DNA from: Bacilli bacterium
GTDB lineage: Bacteria; Bacillota_I; Bacilli_A; RF39; UBA660
Length of the DNA: 24,988 nt
NCBI GenBank assembly: GCA_007116525.1
Contig: SKIH01000069.1
Span: 1 to 24,988 of the forward strand
Reading direction: 5' to 3'
Positions 1-7,872 of this stretch are shown one piece after another (position 1 is the first letter of the stretch; each line of letters starts with the position of its first letter). The notes under the pieces are model-generated. The model ran no database searches. It was not told the DNA's origin and saw only the letters and a program-made list of their open reading frames with translations. The position numbers and the translations under genes are program-made.

Positions 1-32
1 AAGTTCCTAGATAAAATTCTTACAAATTTCAT
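1..32 (-). CDS. ftsX: FtsX, N-terminal fragment (cut by window edge)
   Basis: An ATG at 30-32 overlaps the ftsE stop codon in an ATGA arrangement and opens a frame (M-K-F-V-R-I-L-S-R-N) that runs off the window. A short basic N-terminus directly after ftsE fits FtsX, the membrane partner of the FtsE ATPase that controls peptidoglycan hydrolases at the division site. Only about ten codons are visible, so the call rests on position and the coupled start rather than on domain evidence. Confidence 0.6.
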   Translation of the reverse strand, partial: MKFVRILSRN

Positions 33-712
33 GCGTACTCACCTTCTTTATATTCTTTTACAACTCTACCTGATTCCATGAGAATAACTCTTTTGTTAGC
101 CTCTTTTACAACATCATGGTTGTGTGTAACCATTATTACGGTAGTTCCCATTCTATTAATCTCCATAAGTACTTTCATTATCTCTGCGCTCGTTGGTGGG
201 TCTAAGTTACCAGTCGGCTCATCACAAATCAATATTCTCGGACCATTAACAATTGCTCTTGCTATTGCTATTCTTTGTTGCTCACCACCTGATAATTGTT
301 CAGGGTAGTTTTTCGCTTTGTTTTTCAACCCTACTAAATCAAGCGATTTAATAACTTTTTTATGAATCTCGTCTTTAGGAAGTCCTAAAACATCTAATGC
401 AAACGCAACATTTTCATATGCAGTAGACTTGTTAAGTAATTTGTAATCTTGAAAAACAACACCTAGTTTTCTTCTTAATTTATATACTTTACTATTTCTA
501 AGTTTCCCGACATTTAAACCACCAACTACAATTGTACCCTCAGTTGGCTTTTCTTCTCTATACATCATTTTTATAACAGTAGATTTACCACATCCGGTAG
601 ATCCTATTATAAAAACAAACTCACCTTTATTAATATTAATATTAACATCATGTGCGGCGGTAACACCGTTTTTATATCTTTTTTTAACATTTCTCATCTC
701 TATTAAGCTCAT
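29..712 (-). CDS. ftsE: Cell-division ABC transporter ATPase FtsE
   Basis: This is a 227-residue ABC ATPase of the usual FtsE length. Visible motifs are Walker A GSTGCGKST (about residues 37-45), Q-loop VFQDYKLL, signature LSGGEQQR, Walker B ILICDEPTGNLD and the switch histidine in VTHNHD. The DEPTGNLD form is typical of the FtsE/LolD/MacB branch. FtsE binds ATP under the membrane and, with FtsX, gates cell-wall hydrolases during division. The ATG at 712 is chosen because a GGGG ribosome site lies nine bases upstream; the in-frame TTG at 721 almost touches that site. It is the third gene of prfB-yitT-ftsE-ftsX, 15 bases after yitT and overlapping ftsX. The alanine usual in the P-loop of this family is a cysteine here, a mild variant. 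Confidence 0.95.
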   Translation of the reverse strand: MSLIEMRNVKKRYKNGVTAAHDVNININKGEFVFIIGSTGCGKSTVIKMMYREEKPTEGTIVVGGLNVGKLRNSKVYKLRRKLGVVFQDYKLLNKSTAYENVAFALDVLGLPKDEIHKKVIKSLDLVGLKNKAKNYPEQLSGGEQQRIAIARAIVNGPRILICDEPTGNLDPPTSAEIMKVLMEINRMGTTVIMVTHNHDVVKEANKRVILMESGRVVKEYKEGEYA

Positions 713-727
713 TATAATCAACCCCTT

Positions 728-1618
728 TTAATGTATTTTTTTCATACTTCCTCCAAACACCTCATAAGTGTCCGCTACTACAAAAAATGCTTCTTCATCT
801 ATTTGATTTATACCTTCTTTTAAGATGAAGTATTGCTTAGTTGGTACAGTACACATAATAACTTTTCTTTTATTACCACTGAAACCACCTTTAGAATCCA
901 TCATCGTTACACCTTGATGCAAATTATCAATTATGAATTCTTTAACTTCTTTCTCTTTAGAAGTTACTATGTAAAACATTTTTGAATTCGATATACCTAA
1001 AATAACTTTATCTATTAAGACACTTATTATATAAAGTGCCATTAATGAATACATCGCAATATTAAGACCAAATGATAATAAACCTAACGTTATTATTACA
1101 CCGTTAACAATTATCATAGCCGTTCCTATCGAAATTTTCGCATATTTAAAAACTATTTGGTTTATTATATCCGTGCCACCTGTTGTGAACCCTGTTTTAA
1201 AAACAAGACCTAATCCAAATCCGGTTATTACCGAACCATATAAAACTATCAAAAGTGGATCCTCTAAGTTAATATTAACCATTTCAGGAAGCCCTTCAGT
1301 TAGTTTAATGAATAGTGGATATAATATTGCTCCTGCTACTGAATACTTTGTTTTTTCTTTACCGAGAAATAACAAACTTAATACAATTGCAAATACCCCC
1401 AAAATTATCATTACATTTCCTGCGTTATATCCAAATACGTCATTTATAACAACTGCTATTCCACTAAACCCAAATGTTATTCTCATTGGTAATATAAAAA
1501 GATTGAATGCCACTGCTGCTGCAAATACCCCTAATAAAAACATCGAGTATCTTACTAACAAATCTTGCTTATATATTTCTTTTAAAATATTTTCGTTTTT
1601 TTTGAAAAATAAATTCAT
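728..1618 (-). CDS. YitT-family multipass membrane protein (DUF161/DUF2179)
   Basis: This 296-residue protein has about five to six hydrophobic segments in its first two thirds, beginning near residue 24, and a soluble C-terminal domain (about 210-296). It shows the glycine-rich membrane motif TGGTDIINQ of YitT-family proteins, and the C-terminal part reads as the DUF2179 ferredoxin-like domain. The biochemical role of the family is unsettled. The ATG at 1618 has AAGGAG nine bases upstream and overlaps the prfB stop (ATGA), so translation is probably coupled. From memory, Bacillus subtilis also has a YitT-type gene (yvjA) between prfB and ftsE, so the neighbourhood is probably ancestral. Confidence 0.85.
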   Translation of the reverse strand: MNLFFKKNENILKEIYKQDLLVRYSMFLLGVFAAAVAFNLFILPMRITFGFSGIAVVINDVFGYNAGNVMIILGVFAIVLSLLFLGKEKTKYSVAGAILYPLFIKLTEGLPEMVNINLEDPLLIVLYGSVITGFGLGLVFKTGFTTGGTDIINQIVFKYAKISIGTAMIIVNGVIITLGLLSFGLNIAMYSLMALYIISVLIDKVILGISNSKMFYIVTSKEKEVKEFIIDNLHQGVTMMDSKGGFSGNKRKVIMCTVPTKQYFILKEGINQIDEEAFFVVADTYEVFGGSMKKIH

Positions 1619-2716
1619 TTTTTTACACTCCTTAAATTAGCATTTATGAAATCTTCGATATCCCCATCCATGACTTTATCAACATTAGATGTTTCGAAGT
1701 TTGTTCTATGATCTTTCACAAGTGAATAAGGGTGCATAACATAACTTCTAATCTGTGATCCAAATTCAATTGAACTTTGGTCACCCTTAATTTCTTTCAT
1801 TTCGCTTTCTTGTTTCTCTAATTCCTGTTTATACAGTTTGTTTTTTAAAATTTCCATTGCTCTTAATTTATTTTGAATCTGACTTCTTTCGTTTTGGCAA
1901 GTAACAACTATGCCAGATTCTAAATGAGTTATCCTAACTGCACTGTCTGTAGTATTAACAGATTGACCGCCAGCACCACTACTTTTATATACGTCTATTT
2001 TAACATCTGAATCTTTTATTTCGATTTCAATTTCGTTATTATTAAACATTGGTAAAACATTTATAGATGCAAATGATGTGTGTCTTCTATTGTTTGAATC
2101 AAATGGTGAAATTCTAACTAATCTATGAACTCCTTGTTCGTTTTTTAAATAACCATAAACATAACTACCTTTAACAATAATAGAAGCGCTCTTAATGCCA
2201 ACATCCATATCGTGAACACTAGTAACCTCATATTTATAACCTTTTAAATCAAAATATCTTAAATACATTCTATAAAGCATATTAGCCCAATCACATGATT
2301 CAGTACCACCGGCACCTGAATGAATTTCAAAAATCGCATCATTATCATCATATGGTTCGTTTAACAAAATGTTTATTTCTAATTCATTTATTACAGCCTC
2401 TATATCTTCAATATCGGATTCTATTAAATCACTTAACTCTTCTTCAGATTCAAAGCTATCGCTATTTAATATTTCTAAATTAGATTTTACTTTGCTATCT
2501 ACTTCTTCTATTTTTTCTAGCAAAATTTTAATATGATTAAATTCTTTGATTATTTTTTCACTTTTTTCTCTATCATCCCAAAAATTCTCTTCACTCATAG
2601 AAGATTCCAATTCTATTTTTCTGTTCTCTTTACTAGGGATGTCAAAGTGACCTCCTAAGTTCGTTTATATCGTCAGAAATTTTTTCATAACTTTTTAATA
2701 ATTCATATTTTTCCAT
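1615..2716 (-). CDS. prfB: Peptide chain release factor 2, with programmed +1 frameshift
   Basis: RF2 releases finished peptides at UGA and UAA. Translation starts at ATG 2716, runs 24 codons to CTT-TGA (2647-2642), shifts +1 over the first T of TGA, and continues as L-D-I-P-S in the main frame. The joined product is about 366 residues, the normal RF2 length. The main frame contains the catalytic GGQ loop (SSGAGGQSVNTT) and the SPF tripeptide that reads the UGA stop (RISPFDSNNRR). A GGTGA ribosome site precedes the ATG. Reading from internal starts near 2610 or 2598 would drop the N-terminus, so the frameshifted form is the correct annotation. The final stop is also TGA and overlaps the yitT start. 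First gene of prfB-yitT-ftsE-ftsX. Confidence 0.96.
2641..2656 (-). promoter_or_regulatory. Programmed +1 ribosomal frameshift site of prfB
   Basis: Reading the minus strand: AGGAGG (2656-2651), three bases TCA, then the slippery CTT (2647-2645) and TGA C (2644-2641). An internal Shine-Dalgarno exactly three bases before CUU-UGA-C is the conserved RF2 autoregulation signal. When RF2 is scarce the ribosome stalls at UGA and slips +1 to make full-length RF2. The two halves join in frame and restore normal length, so this is not a sequencing error. Confidence 0.97.
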
Positions 2717-2734
2717 ACTATCACCGTATAATCA

Positions 2735-2763
2735 ATTATAACATTTTTATGGTTTTATTTCTA
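2735..2763 (-). promoter_or_regulatory. Probable sigma-A promoter of prfB operon
   Basis: A perfect TATAAT (2740-2735) is preceded by TGT, giving an extended -10 (TGnTATAAT). A weak TAGAAA -35 lies 17 bases further upstream. It sits between the yutD terminator and the prfB ATG and predicts a leader of only about a dozen bases. Confidence 0.65.
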
Positions 2764-2775
2764 TTTTTTATAACA

Positions 2776-2802
2776 TAAAAAAAAGCGTTATACACTTTTT
2801 TT
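2776..2802 (-). terminator. Terminator after yutD
   Basis: In minus-strand RNA, a run of A then GUG, loop UAUAA, then CGC and a run of eight U. The A/U arms extend the short GC core, which contains one U-G wobble. The yutD stop codon TAA (2788-2790) lies in the hairpin loop. Confidence 0.65.
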
Positions 2803-3066
2803 CATCACAAAATACTTACAACCAAAAGCACAGTGCTCTTTTATGTAGTCCTCTTTATTTTGTATATCATTTATTTTGCTATAAATTTTATTTTCTTTAT
2901 TGCAAAAACCTTTTAATCTTAACTTACCGTAAGCCCAATCACCTATTATATAGTCATATTCATCGAAAAAATCAGTTAATTTAGAAGATACTTCCTCTTT
3001 GTCAAAAGCATTGTTAATGTCCTCTAAAATTTCATACTCTTTATTATTTATTATCACTTTATTCAT
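2788..3066 (-). CDS. yutD: YutD-family protein (DUF1027)
   Basis: A small 92-residue soluble protein. The block YDYIIGDWAYGKLRLKGF and the closing HCAFGCKYFVMKK match my memory of the Firmicutes YutD/DUF1027 pattern (YDYIVGDWGY.QLRLKGF ... CNFGCAYFV). The biochemical function is unknown. The ATG at 3066 is chosen over an in-frame ATG at 3084 because AAGGGAG lies seven bases before it and the upstream gene's stop ends two bases earlier. It is the second gene of a two-gene unit and its stop codon lies in the terminator loop. Confidence 0.85.
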   Translation of the reverse strand: MNKVIINNKEYEILEDINNAFDKEEVSSKLTDFFDEYDYIIGDWAYGKLRLKGFCNKENKIYSKINDIQNKEDYIKEHCAFGCKYFVMKKSV

Positions 3067-3067
3067 A

Positions 3068-4732
3068 TTAGTACTCCCTTTCAAAAGCGTCTTTATAGCT
3101 TATATATCTTGATAAATTAGATGCTGCATTCCAAGTCATAAAACCACCATCCAATTCACTATCAACTAAAGCTTGGATTTGTAGTTCAATAATTTCATTG
3201 TCATATTTAATACGTGGGCTCCTAATTGCATCATATGCTTGGATCCACGTCCTAACTTTAGCAGGTGTCGGCGTCTCATTTTGTCTCAGTCTTGTAAAAT
3301 TACCCCATATTTTTAAAACTTCATAAGGAGTAGTCCACACAGGAACCTTTAGTCCATACTCATACATCGAAAAATGATCTGGATATGGCATAGGACTAAT
3401 AACATCAACTATGTTTGAAATAGCCGGAAAATACTGGCCATAGGCTGTTACATACGCATGCGATGATTCCCCAAAAACATCAGCCGATATATACGCCCCC
3501 ACTTCTCTTAATTCGTCTTTCGCATAAAACAAAAAGTTTTGAACAGCCTCTGCTTTATCTTCATCATATCTGTTCTTTAAATTTATGTGTCCATCTCTTT
3601 CAAGTCTATTAATTCTATCTGGAAACCTAATATAATCAAATTGGATTTCATTAAACCCGAATTCTCTTACCGCCTCTTTAGCAAGTTCAACATTGAACTC
3701 CCAAACTTCTCTAGAATATGGTGTTGGCCAATTTGAATTATTGTGTATTAGTGGTTTCCCACTTCTTTTATCTAGTATCGCATGATCTTTATGGTCCATA
3801 ACAAAATATTCATCTTTAAAAACTGTTATTCTTCCAATAGTATAAAATCCCGCATCGTTTAGTTTATCAATTGCGGTTTTATAGCGGTCAAATGTGTTCA
3901 AAGCTCTATTGTAATTTGTGGGACTAAACTGTTTCATAACTTCAGACTTATATGCTGGCATCTTATCATCCTTGATATCTACAACAAAAGCATTAATCGA
4001 AGTATTTTTGAATTCTTCAATATACTCATCAACTCTGTGAATAACAGCCCCATTTAAATAAAGAGTTCTAGCCTCACTTGGCATCTCGTTTCCCACAATT
4101 GGGTCCTTGTCAACAGGAAAGAAATCTAAGTTATAAGAAGCACCGCCTCCTAAAGTATTCCCTCTTCTTTGATGTATTTCATAATCTCCCTCGGTATATG
4201 TAGAATTAGCATATTCATAATCATCTGTTAAATATTTACCATAAACATAACCTTCTTTTTCGTTATGCCTTATTTTATACATTTTAATACTACCGTCAGC
4301 AAAAATTTCATCATATCCTAATACTTCTACTTTTTCACCCTTTTTAACAAGTGATAACCCGTCTTCTAATCTAATAGTAGAAGGAGTTCTAACATAAAGA
4401 CTATCTTCTAATACAACATCATTTATGTTTTCTTTTAAATATTTATAATCAATCAAATAAATTCTATCATTGAATTCAACTTTAACAAAGTCTTCTAAAT
4501 TTCCGACATGCAGCAATTCACTTCCTCTTGTTATTTCTATTTTTTCAGAAGTTTCGAGATCGATAAGTGTATTTGTTTTGGTAGGTGATGCTAAATAATA
4601 AGTATTCGTCTCAAAAAAATCTATATCTTTTAAATCGATATATATTAACGATACTGTTAATATTAATAACAAAGTAAATAAAAAGATCAATAAATATAGT
4701 TGTCTTATTAAATATGATTTTGATATTTCCAT
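3068..4732 (-). CDS. Membrane-anchored DUF4015 glycoside-hydrolase-like protein
   Basis: About 554 residues. An N-terminal signal anchor (hydrophobic residues about 11-31) is followed by an extracellular region with an SH3-like segment (about 95-165, ending EKEGYVYGKYL) and a C-terminal TIM-barrel-like DUF4015 domain (about 215 to the end). Recognisable DUF4015 blocks are INAFVVDIKDD, FNEIQFDYIRFPDR, ISADVFGESS, VDVISPMPYPDHF and RTWIQAYD. The family is classed as putative glycosidases; a cell-wall or surface polysaccharide substrate is inference. The ATG at 4732 fits the AGGTGAT ribosome site, while an upstream GTG (4741) overlaps that site. The stop is two bases from the yutD start, so the two are cotranscribed. 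The catalytic residues are not certain. Confidence 0.85.
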   Translation of the reverse strand: MEISKSYLIRQLYLLIFLFTLLLILTVSLIYIDLKDIDFFETNTYYLASPTKTNTLIDLETSEKIEITRGSELLHVGNLEDFVKVEFNDRIYLIDYKYLKENINDVVLEDSLYVRTPSTIRLEDGLSLVKKGEKVEVLGYDEIFADGSIKMYKIRHNEKEGYVYGKYLTDDYEYANSTYTEGDYEIHQRRGNTLGGGASYNLDFFPVDKDPIVGNEMPSEARTLYLNGAVIHRVDEYIEEFKNTSINAFVVDIKDDKMPAYKSEVMKQFSPTNYNRALNTFDRYKTAIDKLNDAGFYTIGRITVFKDEYFVMDHKDHAILDKRSGKPLIHNNSNWPTPYSREVWEFNVELAKEAVREFGFNEIQFDYIRFPDRINRLERDGHINLKNRYDEDKAEAVQNFLFYAKDELREVGAYISADVFGESSHAYVTAYGQYFPAISNIVDVISPMPYPDHFSMYEYGLKVPVWTTPYEVLKIWGNFTRLRQNETPTPAKVRTWIQAYDAIRSPRIKYDNEIIELQIQALVDSELDGGFMTWNAASNLSRYISYKDAFEREY

Positions 4733-4749
4733 GCTTATCACCTATATAA

Positions 4750-4758
4750 ATTATAACA
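4750..4758 (-). promoter_or_regulatory. Extended -10 promoter of DUF4015-yutD unit
   Basis: TGTTATAAT on the minus strand (4758-4750) is an extended -10 box 18 bases before the ATG at 4732. No good -35 is visible; that position falls inside the nrdG terminator hairpin. The same TGTTATAAT element precedes prfB. Confidence 0.55.
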
Positions 4759-4788
4759 CAAAAAACATCTATAAGAATAGATGTTTTT
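4756..4788 (-). terminator. Terminator of nrdD-nrdG
   Basis: A perfect 12-base inverted repeat (4761-4772 with 4777-4788, core ACATCTAT) around a four-base loop, followed on the minus strand by a U run. The nrdG stop codon TAG lies within the stem. The following promoter begins inside the terminator tail. Confidence 0.85.
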
Positions 4789-5332
4789 CTTTTAAGAAAG
4801 GTTTATTACTACCTTTTCTCTTAATATATTTTTTCACTAGGACAACTCTATTTTTCTTCAAGCTTTCTTTGACATTTATCACTCTTTGGTTAGCAGAGCC
4901 TCTGAATAATAAATCAGCACTTTTTTCATCAATAACGAACTTACCATCGATCAATATATCTATACTTTCTAATAGTTCAAGGATAAGAGGGTTGCTCCTT
5001 GACATAGCGATTAATTGCTCGTAAGTGAATCCGGTATAACACCAGACATTCAAACCTAGTTTTTTCGAAAATGATGCAATTTCAAGAGATTGCTCTACTT
5101 GAAGTAGTGGGTCACCTCCAGTTAAAGTTATTCCGTCATGATTTTTAACATTTTTTATTTCTTGTTTTAATTCTTCTAAATCTTTTTCAAAACCTCCTTT
5201 TAAACTATGGGTTTTTTTATTATGGCACCCTGGACAGTTGTGAATACAACCTTGCATCCAAACAACCATTCTAATACCCTCACCATCTACAATACTATCT
5301 TGCTGAAGAGGGCTTGATAATCTAACAGTCAT
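4769..5332 (-). CDS. nrdG: Anaerobic ribonucleotide reductase activase NrdG (radical SAM)
   Basis: A 187-residue radical-SAM activase. The 4Fe-4S cluster motif CIHNCPGC has cysteines at 29, 33 and 36 (CX3CX2C), and the SAM-binding glycine block is LTGGDPLLQ. It cleaves S-adenosylmethionine to place the glycyl radical on NrdD and works only without oxygen. Its ATG shares one base with the nrdD stop (TAATG), so the two subunits are translationally coupled. The C-terminal tail is long and basic compared with the shortest homologues, and the stop codon lies in the terminator stem. Confidence 0.95.
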   Translation of the reverse strand: MTVRLSSPLQQDSIVDGEGIRMVVWMQGCIHNCPGCHNKKTHSLKGGFEKDLEELKQEIKNVKNHDGITLTGGDPLLQVEQSLEIASFSKKLGLNVWCYTGFTYEQLIAMSRSNPLILELLESIDILIDGKFVIDEKSADLLFRGSANQRVINVKESLKKNRVVLVKKYIKRKGSNKPFLKEKHLFL

Positions 5333-7698
5333 TATTCATGTTTCACCCTATCTTTCTCTTCGGCTTTTTTGCCATCATTAAATCTATCTACGGTCCCAAC
5401 TAAGTACCCGGTTATTCTTCTAATCCTCTCAAATTCAACACCTGATTCTTCGGTCCTTCCACACCCTGGACAGTGATCTTTTATTACTCCTGTAAATCCA
5501 CAAACAGGATCGCGATCAACAGGGTGGTTTATAGCACCATACCCTATACCTGACTCTTTCATTAGCCTTACTACTTTTTCGAAAGCTTTAACATTACTAC
5601 TAGCATCACCATCCAACTCGATATAAGTGATGTGGCCTGCATTAGTATATGTGTGATATGGTGCCTCTAACTTTATTTTATTTTCTATTGATATTTTATG
5701 CGCTACTGGGACATGGAAGGAATTTGTATAATAATCTTTATCTGTCACTCCTTTAATTGTTCCATAAATAGCTTTATCGATAGAAACGAATCTACCTGAA
5801 AGGCCTTCAGCAGGCGTTGCAATAAGTGAAAAATTCAATTTATGATTTTCTACAAAGCCGTCTATCGTCTTTTTCATAAACTCAATTATTTCTAACCCTA
5901 ATTTTTCAGCCTCCTTCGATTCAGCGTGATGACTGCCAATTAAGGCAGTAAGTGTTTCAGCAAGACCAATGAAACCGATAGTCAACGTTCCGTGCTTTAA
6001 GACTTTTTTCAGTCTATCATTCGGTTTTAGTTTTTCGCTATCGATCCAGATTCCTTGACCAAGTAAAAACGGAAAATTATACACTCTTTTGTTACATTGA
6101 ATCTCAAACCTTGCAAGAAGCTGATCTTTAACTAAATTCAGTTTTTCTTCTAGTTCCTTATAAAAACCATCCATATCTGGTTTCGAATTGCTCACAATTC
6201 CATGCTTTATTCCTAGTCTAGGCAAATTTATAGATGAAAATGATAAATTACCTCTTCCAACTACTACTTCTTTTTTAGGATCAACTGCATTAGCTAAAAC
6301 TCTAGTTCTACACCCCATATATGTTACTTCCGTTTCAAAATTATCTTTGTCATAATATTTTATGTTAAAAGGAGCATCTATAAAAGCAAAATTTGGAAAC
6401 AACCTCTTCGCTGATACCTCGCATGAATACTTAAATAAATCATAATTAGGGTCTTTCTTATTATAATTAACACCTTCTTTTACTTTAAATATTGAAATCG
6501 GAAAAATCGGTGTCTCCCCTTTTCCAAGACCAGCTTCAGTTGCTTTCAAGTAATTTAATGTGACCATCCTTCCTTCTAAAGAGGTATCGGTCCCAAAATT
6601 AATTGAACTAAACGGTACTTGAGCCCCTGCTCTAGAATGCATTGTATTCAAATTATGAATAAAAGCTTCCATAGCTTGATAAACTCTTCTTTCTGTTTTT
6701 TCAAGTGACTTTTTGTACGCAACATTAAATATTTTTTCTACTTCATTAGATTTTTTAAAATGTTTTTCAAAAATAGATATATCGACTTCGATAGATGTTA
6801 GTTTGTCTATTTCTTTAACTATTTTTTCAAAATTAACAAACTTTATAAAATCGGAATAATCTAACAAATCATAAACTGCTTGTTTAAATTGTTTTTTAAA
6901 TGTTTTTATGACTCCTGGTGCTAAATAATGATCGAATGCTGGAATGCTTTGACCACCGTGTTGGTCATTTTGATTAGATTGGATTGCAATGGCTGCTAGA
7001 GCCGAATAACTCATAATATCATTTGGTTCTCTTATAAAACCATGACCTGTTGAAAACCCGTTTTTAAATAACTTATTCAAGTTTATTTGACAACAAGTGG
7101 TAGTACCCATAGGTAAAAAATCCATATCATGAATGTGGATATCACCGCTATCATGTCCTGTTTTAAATTTATCATCTAGCAGATAAGATTTAGCAAATTC
7201 TTTGGAAATGGTACTACCATATTGGAGCATCGTTCCCATAGCAGTATCTCCATCAACATTAGCGTTTTCCCTTTTGGAATCTTCTTCCTTGGCTGACTTT
7301 AATCCTAATCCTTCGACAGCTTTTAAAAACTTGTGGCTATCATTATCATTTGAATTTAAAAACATCTCCCTAGATCTAGTTCTTTTCTCACGATAATTGG
7401 CAAAAGAATCCTTGACTTCATCATATCCATAATCTTTTAAAACTAATTCGATTAAATCCTGAATGTCTTCTATTTTAATTACAGATCTCTCCTTATTTTC
7501 CTTAAGAAGCAAACTTATAACTTTCTCGTAAACTCTATTTACATCCTTTTTTTCATAGATCAAGTTATCTTCTTCATCTTTTATACTATCGAACCCTTTT
7601 TGAATTGCAATAGCAATCTTCCCTCCATTAAATGGCGCCTTTTTACCATTTCTTTTTTCAACTTTGTAAGTTGATAACAACATTTCTTTTTCTAACAT
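5332..7698 (-). CDS. nrdD: Anaerobic (class III) ribonucleoside-triphosphate reductase NrdD
   Basis: This 788-residue enzyme reduces ribonucleoside triphosphates to deoxyribonucleotides under anaerobiosis. An N-terminal ATP-cone (about residues 10-105, starting VEKRNGKKAPFNGGKI) is the allosteric domain. The catalytic region includes YMGCRTRVLAN. A zinc-ribbon-like segment has cysteines 733, 743 and 746 (DPVCGF ... HCPGCG); where four-cysteine homologues have the first CXXC cysteine there is an aspartate. The glycyl radical site is G764 in RITGYLVG. The ATG at 7698 has AAGGGAGG nine bases upstream. It is the first gene of nrdD-nrdG, with its own promoter. No oxygen-dependent reductase is in this window. 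Confidence 0.97.
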   Translation of the reverse strand: MLEKEMLLSTYKVEKRNGKKAPFNGGKIAIAIQKGFDSIKDEEDNLIYEKKDVNRVYEKVISLLLKENKERSVIKIEDIQDLIELVLKDYGYDEVKDSFANYREKRTRSREMFLNSNDNDSHKFLKAVEGLGLKSAKEEDSKRENANVDGDTAMGTMLQYGSTISKEFAKSYLLDDKFKTGHDSGDIHIHDMDFLPMGTTTCCQINLNKLFKNGFSTGHGFIREPNDIMSYSALAAIAIQSNQNDQHGGQSIPAFDHYLAPGVIKTFKKQFKQAVYDLLDYSDFIKFVNFEKIVKEIDKLTSIEVDISIFEKHFKKSNEVEKIFNVAYKKSLEKTERRVYQAMEAFIHNLNTMHSRAGAQVPFSSINFGTDTSLEGRMVTLNYLKATEAGLGKGETPIFPISIFKVKEGVNYNKKDPNYDLFKYSCEVSAKRLFPNFAFIDAPFNIKYYDKDNFETEVTYMGCRTRVLANAVDPKKEVVVGRGNLSFSSINLPRLGIKHGIVSNSKPDMDGFYKELEEKLNLVKDQLLARFEIQCNKRVYNFPFLLGQGIWIDSEKLKPNDRLKKVLKHGTLTIGFIGLAETLTALIGSHHAESKEAEKLGLEIIEFMKKTIDGFVENHKLNFSLIATPAEGLSGRFVSIDKAIYGTIKGVTDKDYYTNSFHVPVAHKISIENKIKLEAPYHTYTNAGHITYIELDGDASSNVKAFEKVVRLMKESGIGYGAINHPVDRDPVCGFTGVIKDHCPGCGRTEESGVEFERIRRITGYLVGTVDRFNDGKKAEEKDRVKHE

Positions 7699-7730
7699 CT
7701 ATTTCATCCTCCCTTATTAGTTGTATTTCA

Positions 7731-7759
7731 ATTATACAAAAAAAACGACCCAAAATCAA
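7731..7759 (-). promoter_or_regulatory. Sigma-A promoter of nrdD-nrdG
   Basis: Minus strand TTGATT (7759-7754), 17-base spacer, perfect TATAAT (7736-7731), then 32 bases to the nrdD ATG with AAGGGAGG in between. Confidence 0.8.
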
Positions 7760-7760
7760 A

Positions 7761-7800
7761 CAAAAGTTCGGTTTTTTGACAAAAACATTAGTTCGTTTTT
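7761..7800 (-). repeat. Paired CGAACT motif upstream of nrdD promoter
   Basis: Two similar units lie directly upstream of the nrdD -35 box. Each has an A-rich arm, CGAACT (7795-7790 and 7770-7765, 25 bases apart) and a T-rich arm ending TTTTG. Each unit is weakly self-complementary. A regulator-binding site is possible, but the units do not match the NrdR box consensus I know. Confidence 0.35.
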
Positions 7801-7848
7801 ATGGCGCCTTAATTACTAAGGGGAAATGTAAAATATAAATTTGTAAAT

Positions 7849-7872
7849 AAAAAAAAGATAGAATTTTCTATC
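7849..7872 (-). terminator. Terminator of the dusB-DHH operon
   Basis: GATAGA (7857-7862) pairs with TCTATC (7867-7872) around a four-base loop, followed on the minus strand by eight U. The stop codon TAG of the DHH gene (7868-7870) lies within the stem. Confidence 0.8.

Noticed and set aside
1173..1640. Long plus-strand open frames opposite yitT, pgk (15427-15867), tpiA (14363-14740), gap and others.
   Set aside because: They are antisense shadows of well-recognised genes, have no ribosome site or known family, and their composition (many Pro, Ser, Ile) reflects the opposite strand.
1615..2716. prfB as a frameshifted pseudogene or a short gene starting near 2598-2610.
   Set aside because: The in-frame stop sits in the exact RF2 recoding element with an internal Shine-Dalgarno, and the +1 joined product has normal RF2 length.
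7721..7800. NrdR boxes before nrdD.
   Set aside because: No sequence resembling the ACACTATATATTGTGT consensus was found; only the CGAACT units are present.
7632..7809. GGCGCC palindrome found twice (7634-7639 and 7803-7808) around the nrdD start as a possible operator pair.
   Set aside because: One copy is inside the ATP-cone coding sequence and shares no extended flank beyond a few bases; chance is sufficient.
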